From a virus, in the IMG/VR virus record IMGVR_UViG_3300036832_001327, positions 1 to 20,856 of that record: 20,856 nucleotides of DNA; one strand, given 5' to 3'. Positions 15,106 through 20,856 of this stretch are shown in pieces (position 1 is the stretch's first letter; the number at the start of each line of letters is the position of its first letter). The position numbers and the translations under genes are program-made. Below the pieces are notes generated by a model. That model worked only from the letters and a program-made list of their open reading frames with translations, was not told where the DNA came from and searched no databases.

Positions 15106-15749
15106 CAGCCAAAGCTCCGGCGCGTACGGGTGAGACGGGAGCCGGACGCTTTCGAGCGCTGATGCTCTTGGTTGAGCTTCTGGATGGCGTCTTCGGCCAG
15201 CGCCTTCATATTGGCGGCGCTCTGTTCTTCGCCGATCGCATGCAATTCGGCATGCATCAGCGCAGCATACAAATACAGACTGGGATATTTGCTATAGACC
15301 CAGGACGGCGTGGCGTCGGCAAAGACCGGGACTTCGGCATAATAGGCGATCTTGTAAGGCGTGCCGTTGACTTCATCCGGTTGGCCGCCGAAGTAGATCG
15401 TCCGGCCAATCAGCGTATAGAAGCGCCAAGTCTGTTGGATGGCGCTGGTGTCCCTAACCGCCTCAGTGCGGAAGAATTCTTCGCGCGTCTTGTAATGAAT
15501 CGGACAAAAACCAGTCGACGCCCAGCCGGCGGCGATCTGCACCAAATCCATCTCCAACCAATCGTCGGGCAATGGGCCGCAGGCGTCGGTGACGGTGTTG
15601 GAGGCGTATTTGATCATGCGAGCGATGCGCAGTTCAGAATTGAGCTTCTGCTCGGCGGCCCGCACATAGGACATGACCAGGGCGTCCGACCAATCCTGCC
15701 GGTTGGCCCAGTCCTTCAGCGTGGCGACGAAGTCGCTGTAATCGCTCAT
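15105..15749 (-). CDS. Head-to-tail adaptor protein (SU10-like)
   Basis: The protein has 214 aa. The N-terminus 'DFVATLKDWANRQDWSDALV' followed by 'YVRAAEQKLNSELRI' is characteristic of the SU10-type phage adaptor family. It is followed by LPDDWLEMDLV and a strand-rich middle (TLIGRTIYFGG, YKIAYYAEVP), then a long C-terminal helix (YLYAALMHAELHAIGEEQSAANM...) and a basic tail (KASGSRLTRTRRS). In known relatives, twelve copies bind under the portal ring and connect it to the nozzle. The length is normal for the family. The ATGA overlap with the lysozyme gene and TGATG with the next gene place it firmly in the operon. Confidence 0.88.
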   Translation of the reverse strand: MSDYSDFVATLKDWANRQDWSDALVMSYVRAAEQKLNSELRIARMIKYASNTVTDACGPLPDDWLEMDLVQIAAGWASTGFCPIHYKTREEFFRTEAVRDTSAIQQTWRFYTLIGRTIYFGGQPDEVNGTPYKIAYYAEVPVFADATPSWVYSKYPSLYLYAALMHAELHAIGEEQSAANMKALAEDAIQKLNQEHQRSKASGSRLTRTRRSFG

Positions 15750-16198
15750 AATTGCCCGATCCGGGCGACATAGCCGCCAAGGAACTGCACGTACTCGCCC
15801 TGCCGTCTCTCGATGATTTCCGGTGGATCATTCCACCATAGGATGGCCTCCGCGCAGCCGAGTGCGTCACCTAAGTTGAAGCGCTCGGCGAATGTCGAAC
15901 CGGCAAACCCGCTCTGACCGATGTTGAAACAGATCGAGACAAAGGCGTCATACTGGTTCTGGGTCATCCGCTTTACGATGACCTCATTGACCGTCGATTC
16001 GTAAGAATTGAGATCCCGATCGAAGAGCGCGTCGGCCTGATCCTGAGTGATGCATAGGCCGGGCTTGGGCTCCGGCGGCCCGGCCGCCGCGGTGTGGCCG
16101 ACGCCGATTGTCCACACGCCGACGCTGTCGACATAGGCTTCGAGTTCGCAGCCTTCGCGGTTTCTTAAAGTGTCGACGCCGGCGTCGGAAATCCTCAT
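15746..16198 (-). CDS. Phage lysozyme, T4-type muramidase (GH24)
   Basis: The protein has 150 aa. The active-site region is intact: Glu15 in 'RNREG', Asp24 in 'YVDSVG' and Thr30 in 'VWTIGVGHT'. The spacing (9 and 6) is identical to Glu11, Asp20 and Thr26 of T4 lysozyme. Further conserved parts are MTQNQYDAFVSICFNIG and ERRQGEYVQF near the end. It should cut the peptidoglycan backbone. There is no signal peptide or N-terminal signal-anchor, so release would need a holin, or the enzyme is carried in the virion. Its position between capsid and adaptor genes, with ATGA overlaps on both sides and no obvious holin or spanin beside it, makes a virion-associated role worth considering. Confidence 0.95.
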   Translation of the reverse strand: MRISDAGVDTLRNREGCELEAYVDSVGVWTIGVGHTAAAGPPEPKPGLCITQDQADALFDRDLNSYESTVNEVIVKRMTQNQYDAFVSICFNIGQSGFAGSTFAERFNLGDALGCAEAILWWNDPPEIIERRQGEYVQFLGGYVARIGQL

Positions 16199-16413
16199 TC
16201 GTCCTCCTGGATCAGCCGGCTGACCTCAGCGCAGGTTTCGGTCACCGCAACGAACCTGCCGTCGCCGGTATGGATCAAGCAATGCACGTTTTTGTCGAAA
16301 TGGCCTTCGCCGCGCGGCTCCCGGAGAGAGACGATCTCATCCGGATTGATGGAGATCTTCTGCCCGTCAGGACCTGTGACGATCACAAGGGTGAGGGCCA
16401 GAAGCACCATCAC
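16195..16413 (-). CDS. Small FlbD-like protein
   Basis: The protein has 72 aa from a GTG start that overlaps the preceding stop as GTGA. An ATG one codon later (16410) is an alternative start. The N-terminus is hydrophobic (VLLALTLVIVTG) but short for a membrane span. The rest reads 'DGQKISINPDEIVSLREP ... HCLIHTGDGRFVAVTETCAEVSRLI'. This follows the pattern of FlbD-like proteins and of similar small phage proteins: strand, IN-x-D-x-I, strand, DGR-x-VAV-x-E, final helix. The hydrophobic start may therefore be a beta strand. The role is unknown. It is directly upstream of the lysozyme, so a lysis-associated membrane peptide is a less likely alternative. Confidence 0.7.
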   Translation of the reverse strand: MMVLLALTLVIVTGPDGQKISINPDEIVSLREPRGEGHFDKNVHCLIHTGDGRFVAVTETCAEVSRLIQEDE

Positions 16414-16703
16414 ACCCGCCCCCTCCAGATCCGGTATTGCTCGTTGGCGCTGTCATTTAGCCAATGGTCGAGTTCATCCGGGTCCATCGAGAGCACCCGA
16501 TCGGCGTGCACCGCCGGGATCGACGCCGCGAGCCTGTTGGGCCCGTGCTTGTTCATCAATTCGCGGTTGCGGGCGATGCCGGTCATGATCTCGTCGATCT
16601 GTTGCTCGGCATAGACCGAAACCTCATCCGGTTTTTCGTCTTCCCAGACGAGCGTGCGGCGGACTCCATCCCGATCTTGGTAGGTTTTGCGGTGTTGGCT
16701 CAT
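16410..16703 (-). CDS. Conserved phage protein downstream of the capsid gene
   Basis: The protein has 97 aa and is mostly polar. An N-terminal basic strand region (RKTYQDRDGVRRTLVWEDE) is followed by a helix (IDEIMTGIARNRELMNKHG). Then comes 'RLAASIPAVHADRVLSMDPDELDHWLNDSANEQYRIWRGRV'. The pattern 'RN-x-EL ... ASIP ... WLND-x-x-N ... R-x-W-x-GRV' belongs to a small protein family that I recognise from positions just after the capsid gene in podovirus-like phages. I know of no assigned function. It has an ATGA overlap with the preceding short gene and GTGA with the next. No membrane segment. Confidence 0.8.
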   Translation of the reverse strand: MSQHRKTYQDRDGVRRTLVWEDEKPDEVSVYAEQQIDEIMTGIARNRELMNKHGPNRLAASIPAVHADRVLSMDPDELDHWLNDSANEQYRIWRGRV

Positions 16704-16837
16704 GCCACGCCTCTAGGCGTCACGCCGACCACCAGGGCGATGCGCTGGATGAGGTCTTCGAGCCGCGCCAGAGTCTGAGAGATCTGGCGCAATTCGTCGA
16801 CCACTTGCAGCGCGACCATGAGCTGGTCTTCGCCCAT
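16700..16837 (-). CDS. 45-aa coiled-coil peptide
   Basis: From an ATG at 16837, 5 bases after the capsid stop, a 45-residue peptide reads MGEDQLMVALQVVDELRQIS, then a leucine-rich helix (LARLEDLIQRIALVVGV). It is likely a single amphipathic or coiled-coil helix. An ATG at 16903 would add 22 residues but would lie inside the capsid gene and lacks a ribosome site. An ATG at 16819 with GAAGA upstream is also possible. It ends with an ATGA overlap into the 97-aa gene, supporting that it is real. Function unknown. Confidence 0.55.
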   Translation of the reverse strand: MGEDQLMVALQVVDELRQISQTLARLEDLIQRIALVVGVTPRGVA

Positions 16838-16842
16838 TGGCG

Positions 16843-17844
16843 TTACGGCTTGATCGAGTTGAACAGGATATGCGCCAGTGGATTGCGCATTTCGATGCCC
16901 CATTCGACCACGATCATGCGCGTCTCCGCATCGCCGACCCGAGCCATCAGGAACTGGCGGAAATTGCGGAAAAAGGCGAAGGCAAGATAGTCTTGATCGA
17001 GCAAGAGCCCGACATCGGTCGGAATCCAGCGCGACGGGGCGACTTTGATCCGGCCGAAATCGGTGGCGATCACGTCGACCGTCGACACCACTTCCGTCTT
17101 GCCGACCAGGACTTGGGTGGTCGACCGGCCGGTGAAGGTCGACACCGTCCGCTTCACGCCGGGCGGCACGATCAAGAGGGTCGGGCTCGCGCCATTGACA
17201 TAGGCCTGCTGCATCGCCGCGCCGAGCATCGCTTCGGTGATCTGCACCGCGGCGCCGGGCGTCGGGAACACCGCCGTGGCTGTATAAGCGCCGGGCAGCG
17301 AAGTGCCTGGCGCGACAGCGCCATTGACCGCGCCGGTGCGGTCGGTGGCGCGCCCCAGCCAGTGGCAGATGGCTTCGGTCGTTCGGGGCGTCGGGGTCGA
17401 ATCGTTGCCGGCGTTGAGCGCCTGACGCGAGCAGGCGATCGTCTCCAGGTCGCTTTTCAACACTTTGGCGGTCATCGCCATCTGATGCGCCATTTCCGAC
17501 GACTTGCCGGCCGCATCCACTTCTTCTTGCGAACCCGAGACCGTAGCGTCCCGTTTACTGATTTGCGTAGCGTTGCTCTGTCTCAAGGTCGGCTGAGCCG
17601 GCGAATTGAGCAACAGAAAACCTTCCGGCTGCGCATTGTTCGGATCGACGGTCGGCAGAAATTCCGTCTGCCAGTCGAAGGTTCTGTTTTTGGTGTTCCG
17701 GCGCTTGGAGCCGGACATCACCGGCGTATCAAACGGATCTATATTGTAGATTGCGTTTGACAAGTCTTCGCGGTTACCAGTCGCGGAATAGGTAGTAAAG
17801 GCAGAGGTTACCTTACCTGTGCTTTCGACATTGTTAACGGCCAT
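16843..17844 (-). CDS. Major capsid protein (DUF5309 / SU10 type)
   Basis: The protein has 333 aa. The N-terminus 'ATGNREDLSNAIYNIDPFDTPVMS' followed by 'RNTKNRTFDWQTEFL' is diagnostic of the DUF5309 (SU10-like) HK97-fold capsid family. The later parts also fit: LLIVPPGVKRTVSTFTGR, VVSTVDVIATDFGRIKVAPSRW, and LDQDYLAFAFFRNFRQFLMARVGDAETRMIVVEWGIEMRN near the C-terminus. About 415 copies would build a T=7 shell in this family. It follows the scaffold gene by 10 bases, with a good Shine-Dalgarno (GATGAGG) 8 bases upstream that overlaps the scaffold stop. A separate strong ribosome site is expected for the most abundant virion protein. Confidence 0.95.
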   Translation of the reverse strand: MAVNNVESTGKVTSAFTTYSATGNREDLSNAIYNIDPFDTPVMSGSKRRNTKNRTFDWQTEFLPTVDPNNAQPEGFLLLNSPAQPTLRQSNATQISKRDATVSGSQEEVDAAGKSSEMAHQMAMTAKVLKSDLETIACSRQALNAGNDSTPTPRTTEAICHWLGRATDRTGAVNGAVAPGTSLPGAYTATAVFPTPGAAVQITEAMLGAAMQQAYVNGASPTLLIVPPGVKRTVSTFTGRSTTQVLVGKTEVVSTVDVIATDFGRIKVAPSRWIPTDVGLLLDQDYLAFAFFRNFRQFLMARVGDAETRMIVVEWGIEMRNPLAHILFNSIKP

Positions 17845-17852
17845 GATTGATG

Positions 17853-17859
17853 CCTCATC
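17853..17859 (-). promoter_or_regulatory. Shine-Dalgarno site of the capsid gene
   Basis: Minus-strand GATGAGG, 8 bases before the capsid ATG. It overlaps the last codons and TGA stop of the scaffold gene, so scaffold termination and capsid initiation are adjacent. Confidence 0.65.
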
Positions 17860-19105
17860 TGATGAATTGCTTCATTACTAGCGCGGCGTCATCCAAACGC
17901 CCTGTTTTGGCCAGTCTTTTCTGCGCGGCATCAATCTGTCGGCGTGGCGCATTCCCCATGGGCGTAGCGCTACCGGGTATCAATGTCTTGCCACTGTCTG
18001 GTGAAACTGCCTTAGGCGGATGAGCCTGAGACAGGTCGTACAATGCCGCCTTCCGCAATACCCTGTGCATTCTGCGGTCGTAGACGGCATGGATCTCTGG
18101 CGACGAAAAGCCTTCTTTGAGCGCATAGTCGTGCATCATCGCCACGGCTTCGTCGACTTCCTGTTTGTTGCGAAAGCCTGATTCCGCAACAAACTGGGTC
18201 CATTCTCTCACTGCATAGTCGTTGGCTTGCTTGTCGTACTCCTGCTGCTCTTTGGCTCTTTCTTCAGCCATAGCCTGCTGGATCATCGCCCGTTTGTGAT
18301 AGACGCTTTGGAACGCCTTCTGATTGTCGCGGGCGCGCTTGGCGTCGATGGCGAATTCCTGATCCCAGTCCGGCTCCGGCGGCGTCATATCGGCCAGAAT
18401 CCGGTCGGCCAGCGTCAGCTTGTCCTCTAATTCCTGTCGCTTGTGGCCGATCGTCTGAACTTCGCCCTGCACCGCTTGACGAGCCTGGTCGACTTGACTC
18501 ATCCGCTGGTGAAAGGTCTGCTCGCGGATATAGCCTTTGACGCATTCCTCCAGAGTGACCGGCTGCGGCCGGCCGTCGATCGTCACTTCCAGCTGTTCGA
18601 CCGGCTTGCCGTTGCGGATTACCTGCCAGCTTTCGGCGTCCGGCTCTGATGGCCCTTCGGAACTGGGCCCTTCGTCTGATTCCTCAGCGTCTTGATCGTC
18701 CCCGGTCCGTTGGTCACCAAGCCGCTCCGGCTCCGCTTCGGCTCCCGCGTGTCGGCCGTCGGCGGCGGCATGCTCTGATCCCGTCCCGGCATCGCGACCA
18801 TGTTCTTTACCCGGCCTTTGACGGCGGGCGGTCGTTTGTCGAGTCCCTTCGGCATCCCTTTCGTCAGTCCAACCATCGGCTGCCTTCCTTTCATGGGCGG
18901 CAAGACGCGGGTCGTCGCCGCCGTCGCTTAGATCTCCGGTTTCCGGGTCGCCTTCGAGCGGCCGCGGCGCGAACATCGGCTCGGGCCGTTCGCGGACTTG
19001 GGTGAATCGCCCGGTTTCCGCATCGCGCGATCGATCCGCAACCGGCGATTGAGGCTGAATCTCCGCCTGAAACGCGGCGGCGGCGTTATCGACGCCCTCA
19101 GCCAT
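17855..19105 (-). CDS. Capsid scaffolding protein
   Basis: The protein has 416 aa from the ATG at 19105 (MAEGVDNAAAAFQAEI), which overlaps the preceding stop by 8 bases (ATGGCTGA) and has GGAGA/AGGGG upstream. The ATG at 19138 would add 11 residues but lacks a ribosome site. The first ~175 residues are highly charged, low-complexity and probably disordered (GDPETGDLSDGGDDP, AEESDEGPSSEGPSEP). A globular motif follows at about 170-210 (WQVIRNGKPVEQLEVTIDGRP, then LEECVKGYIREQTFHQRMSQ). Next come long helices (QAVQGEVQTIGHKRQELEDKL; RAMIQQAMAEERAKEQQEY). The C-terminus 'AAQKRLAKTGRLDDAALVMKQFI' resembles the capsid-binding end of phage scaffolds. Position just before the capsid gene fits. Confidence 0.88.
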   Translation of the reverse strand: MAEGVDNAAAAFQAEIQPQSPVADRSRDAETGRFTQVRERPEPMFAPRPLEGDPETGDLSDGGDDPRLAAHERKAADGWTDERDAEGTRQTTARRQRPGKEHGRDAGTGSEHAAADGRHAGAEAEPERLGDQRTGDDQDAEESDEGPSSEGPSEPDAESWQVIRNGKPVEQLEVTIDGRPQPVTLEECVKGYIREQTFHQRMSQVDQARQAVQGEVQTIGHKRQELEDKLTLADRILADMTPPEPDWDQEFAIDAKRARDNQKAFQSVYHKRAMIQQAMAEERAKEQQEYDKQANDYAVREWTQFVAESGFRNKQEVDEAVAMMHDYALKEGFSSPEIHAVYDRRMHRVLRKAALYDLSQAHPPKAVSPDSGKTLIPGSATPMGNAPRRQIDAAQKRLAKTGRLDDAALVMKQFIR

Positions 19106-19349
19106 GCCCCTGTCTCCGGCTGGCGCTTTGGTAATCATTGATGATTGTCTGCAGCATCGGCTTCAAAAGCTCGATCGCCTTGTACAATTGCACGAGTTCA
19201 AGTTTGCGCGCGTCCGCCGTCCGGTTGAGCACCATCTCAGCCATGACCAGCTCTTTGGCTTTGGCGAGCGCCTCATTGAGGATGGGGTCCTCAATGAGAT
19301 TACGCGCGCCGACCGCTTTTTCGCGTAAGACTTGAACGTTATCGCTCAT
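19098..19349 (-). CDS. Small helical phage protein before scaffold
   Basis: The protein has 83 aa and is almost entirely helical by composition: VLREKAVGARNLIEDPILNEAL, AKAKELVMAEMVLNRT, then LELVQLYKAIELLKPMLQTI. The layout 'ARNL-x-x-DP-x-L-x-EAL ... T-x-x-x-D/A-R-x-x-L ... L-x-KAI' matches a small uncharacterised phage family encoded between portal and scaffold. It may be a structural helper or packaging-related protein, but I cannot assign a function. It starts 27 bases after the proline-rich gene with only a weak ribosome site, and its stop overlaps the scaffold start. Confidence 0.8.
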   Translation of the reverse strand: MSDNVQVLREKAVGARNLIEDPILNEALAKAKELVMAEMVLNRTADARKLELVQLYKAIELLKPMLQTIINDYQSASRRQGHG

Positions 19350-19376
19350 TCACGAACTCGGCTTTTTCTCAGTAGT

Positions 19377-19790
19377 TTATTGAGAAGGCGTCGGATGCGG
19401 ACCCTCCGGCTTGATGATGCCGACGGTGATCCAGCCATCCTGCTGCGTCCAAGCCGCATGCCATTCGATCTTACTCTGGTCTTCCGGCGGATCGACCGGC
19501 GGTCCAGGCAAGATTGGGCCGCCGCCCACGACTGGCGGGAAACCTTCTCCCGGCGGGAATGGTCCAGGCCCAGCAATCGGATGCTCCGGATGTGGCGGAA
19601 CGTTGGGGTAATTCGGCGGCTTGCCGCCGCCGGGAGGCTGCGGCCCCGGTCCGCCGATATCCGGATAGGGATCGATCGGGCCGCCGCTAATTCCAAGTCC
19701 AGTAAGGGTGGCTGCACCGACAATCGTAACAGCCCTAGAACCGGTTTCGTCCGTTAGGCTTCCGTTAATTGTAATAAGAGCTGCCGCCAT
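19377..19790 (-). CDS. Proline/glycine-rich phage protein
   Basis: The protein has 137 aa. A short strand-rich N-terminus (ALITINGSLTDETGSRAVTIVG) leads into a long Pro/Gly segment at about 35-103 (PQPPGGGKPPNYPNVPPHP, EHPIAGPGPFPPGEGFPP). It closes with a compact strand pair (IEWHAAWTQQDGWITVGII). Proline-rich proteins with a 'P-x-PEHPI' phrase and a C-terminal 'W...GW-x-x-V' unit are frequent in phage head operons. Their function is unknown; a flexible capsid decoration or spacer is possible. It has the clearest Shine-Dalgarno in the window and follows the largest intergenic gap, so it may be a translational restart point. Confidence 0.85.
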   Translation of the reverse strand: MAAALITINGSLTDETGSRAVTIVGAATLTGLGISGGPIDPYPDIGGPGPQPPGGGKPPNYPNVPPHPEHPIAGPGPFPPGEGFPPVVGGGPILPGPPVDPPEDQSKIEWHAAWTQQDGWITVGIIKPEGPHPTPSQ

Positions 19791-19796
19791 TTCCTT

Positions 19797-19801
19797 CTCC
19801 T
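19797..19801 (-). promoter_or_regulatory. Shine-Dalgarno site of the proline-rich gene
   Basis: Minus-strand AGGAG, 6 bases before the ATG at 19790. Stronger than most sites in this operon, where starts are mainly coupled to the preceding stop. Confidence 0.75.
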
Positions 19802-19812
19802 ACTAGTGAAAA

Positions 19813-19831
19813 GTGTTTCACTGTGAAACAC
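19813..19831 (-). terminator. Perfect hairpin with short T-run in the largest intergenic gap
   Basis: A 9-base perfect inverted repeat around one central base (minus strand GTGTTTCAC-A-GTGAAACAC) lies in the 43-base gap between the 66-aa and proline-rich genes. In the direction of transcription it is followed directly by TTTT. The stem is AT-leaning and the T-run is short, so it would be a weak or leaky terminator at best. An RNA-processing site, a stability element or a binding site for a dimeric protein are alternatives. The structure is seen; the function is inferred. Confidence 0.5.
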
Positions 19832-19833
19832 CC

Positions 19834-20034
19834 TCAGGGCTCTTCGATCTCGTTCAACACCCGCTCGACCCACATTTGCGCGGTGTGCAGGTGGCTAAGC
19901 GCCTGTTCCGCCGTCTGGCTGAGCTTGGAGTCGTCCCGATTGTGTTCTTGCACCAGCTCGATCATGTCGGCGAACCGTTGCTCAAAGAAGTCGCGCTGCT
20001 CTTGCTTCGATAAATCGCCTGTTCTTCTAGCCAT
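19834..20034 (-). CDS. 66-aa helical hairpin protein, Acb2-like candidate
   Basis: The protein has 66 aa and its start overlaps the portal stop by 8 bases (ATGGCTAG). Two helices are evident: SKQEQRDFFEQRFADMIELV, then after a polar turn (EHNRDDSKL) SQTAEQALSHLHTAQMWVER. The second helix carries 'L-x-x-A-x-MW-x-x-R-x-L'. This matches the end of the two-helix Acb2/Tad1-type hairpin family (phage sponges for cyclic nucleotide signals of CBASS defence) as I remember it. That is a motif-level resemblance only; the alternative is an unrelated small portal-associated protein. No signal peptide or membrane segment is present. Confidence 0.75.
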   Translation of the reverse strand: MARRTGDLSKQEQRDFFEQRFADMIELVQEHNRDDSKLSQTAEQALSHLHTAQMWVERVLNEIEEP

Positions 20035-20856
20035 TCTTGCTTTCCGGTTTGGGTTTCATCGCCGCCGTCGCCATGGCGGTCTCAGCCGACATTTCCGCCG
20101 CCTGACGCGCCTGCTCGGCCTTCATTTGCGCGATTTGGTAGTCATTCAGCATCTTTTCGCGCGCCAGTTGCGCCTGAGTCTGAGTATCGTGGAAATCGGT
20201 CGCGCCCTTCACATTGGTCGCGTGCACGTCGGCGGCGACTTTGGCGTGATCGGCGGAAGTGTCTTCCTGCGGCGAGCCCTGCATCGCCTCAAGTCCGGCC
20301 TTGGCGCGATCGACCTGGATCTTCTGGTGTTCGAACCAGGCTTTCTGCGCCAATTGCGCATGGCGGTAGGCGTCGTCCTGTTGCTGCTTGTGCAATTGCA
20401 ATTGCTGGTCGCCGACGCCCTGCGCGGCTTCGGCCTTGACCTTCTCGAACTGGGCCCGGGCGGCGATGGTCATCGCGTCCGGCTCTTTCGGCTGACTCTG
20501 GATCTGCTGCAGCACCTGAGGCGGCGGACGCTTGAAGTAGCGGCCGATGTTCTTGATGTTGGCGATCGCCGCCATGTCTTCGATGGTGTTGAGCATTTCC
20601 GGAATGCCGACCACCGGATTCTGCGGCCCGAATTGGGTGAACACCATCGCCTGATCCTGTTTGATCTGGCTCAGGGTCATCATCCGGACTTGGTCGGAGC
20701 CCTTTCCTAAGGTGGAATTGACTTCGACCCCCATGGAGGCGTCGAAGGTTCCAGTGTCGATGTCGGTCCACTTGCCGTTGATGCGAAGCGTCCGTCTCTG
20801 GTTCGGGGCCTCCGCAATTTCATTATAGAGGCCAGTGAAAAGCTCCTTAAACCCGG
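20027..20856 (-). CDS. Portal protein, C-terminal part (5' end beyond window)
   Basis: The frame is open to the right edge; the 276 visible codons are the C-terminal part. An internal ATG at 20734 is not the true start, because upstream codons continue in frame (LYNEIAEAPNQRRTLRINGK, then WTDIDTGTFDAS). The segment 'TLRINGKWTDID ... VEVNSTLGKGSDQVRMMTLSQIKQDQ' matches the conserved stem-to-crown region of P22-like portals. After a KEP turn, the last ~145 residues are Gln/Ala/Lys-rich helices (FEKVKAEAAQGVGDQQLQLH ... AQMKAEQARQAAEMSAE), resembling the C-terminal helical barrel of P22 portal. Twelve copies would form the DNA channel at the capsid vertex. Confidence 0.9.
   Translation of the reverse strand, partial: GFKELFTGLYNEIAEAPNQRRTLRINGKWTDIDTGTFDASMGVEVNSTLGKGSDQVRMMTLSQIKQDQAMVFTQFGPQNPVVGIPEMLNTIEDMAAIANIKNIGRYFKRPPPQVLQQIQSQPKEPDAMTIAARAQFEKVKAEAAQGVGDQQLQLHKQQQDDAYRHAQLAQKAWFEHQKIQVDRAKAGLEAMQGSPQEDTSADHAKVAADVHATNVKGATDFHDTQTQAQLAREKMLNDYQIAQMKAEQARQAAEMSAETAMATAAMKPKPESKNG

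Noticed and set aside
15162-15773. Plus-strand open frame (203 codons) opposite the adaptor gene
   Set aside because: Antisense shadow. The minus-strand adaptor has family motifs and coupled junctions.
16837-17760. Plus-strand open frame (307 codons) opposite the major capsid gene
   Set aside because: Arg/His/Gly-rich composition typical of an antisense frame in GC-rich DNA; the opposite strand is a clear DUF5309 capsid protein.
19106-19138. 11-residue N-terminal extension of the scaffold
   Set aside because: No ribosome site upstream of 19138, and it would lengthen the overlap to 41 bases. The start at 19105 has purine-rich sequence upstream and an 8-base overlap matching other junctions.
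19346-19723. Alternative minus-strand frame (125 codons) overlapping the proline-rich gene
   Set aside because: Arg/Ser-rich, no ribosome site. The chosen frame has AGGAG and a recognisable Pro-rich phage pattern.
19823-20710. Long plus-strand open frame (295 codons) opposite the portal gene
   Set aside because: It is Leu/Arg/His-rich shadow sequence of the portal's Gln/Lys/Ala-rich helices. No recognisable motifs, and it overlaps a firmly identified gene.
1-20856. tRNA genes, integrase, attachment sites, insertion sequences, terminase
   Set aside because: I looked for these on both strands and saw no convincing cloverleaf, catalytic motif, terminal repeat or packaging ATPase. The terminase may lie to the right of the portal.

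Overview
This window is a stretch of a double-stranded DNA tailed phage (or prophage) genome, holding most of a virion-structure operon. Every gene I can support is on the minus strand, so the operon reads from the right edge to the left. The gene set looks like a short-tailed (podovirus-like) virus: P22-type portal, acidic scaffold, SU10-type (DUF5309) major capsid protein, SU10-type adaptor, a nozzle/stabilisation-like protein, tail fibres and spikes, and a glutamine-rich ejection-like protein. No tape measure, tail tube or sheath gene is visible. Flanking genes are GC-rich (hand counts of 65-66% in two 120-base samples), which fits a GC-rich proteobacterial host. An alphaproteobacterium is plausible, but this is only an inference. 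There is no terminase, integrase, repressor, tRNA or replication gene, so I cannot say whether the phage is temperate.

Layout in transcription order. Head module: C-terminal part of the portal (20856-20027, cut by the edge), a 66-aa helical-hairpin protein, a proline/glycine-rich protein, an 83-aa helical protein, scaffold, and major capsid protein (ending at 16843). Small-gene and connector module: a 45-aa coiled-coil peptide, a conserved 97-aa phage protein, a 72-aa FlbD-like protein, a GH24 lysozyme, the adaptor, and a 98-aa tail-associated protein (ending at 14809). Adhesion module: three very large proteins of 835, 1008 and 1363 aa, each starting with what looks like a Sec signal peptide, then a tail-collar protein with five HxH motifs (ending at 4393). 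Final tail module: a DUF3309-type double-membrane peptide, the nozzle-like protein, a collagen-like fibre, a GNAT-like phage protein, a Q-rich ejection-like protein with a short S74 chaperone domain, and the first 29 codons of another gene at the left edge.

The operon is extremely compact. Almost every junction is a 1-, 4- or 8-base stop/start overlap, so the genes are probably translationally coupled. The largest intergenic space (43 bases) contains a perfect hairpin. No stretch over 300 bases lacks a gene.

The most unusual part is the adhesion module at 5191-14812. Two parallel beta-helix proteins and a modular repeat protein all carry export signals and many paired cysteines. The beta-helix core of the largest gene falls to about 33% GC inside a gene that is about 66% GC at both ends. 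This suggests captured secreted-protein domains. A second candidate is the 66-aa protein next to the portal, whose second helix resembles the Acb2-type anti-CBASS sponge family.
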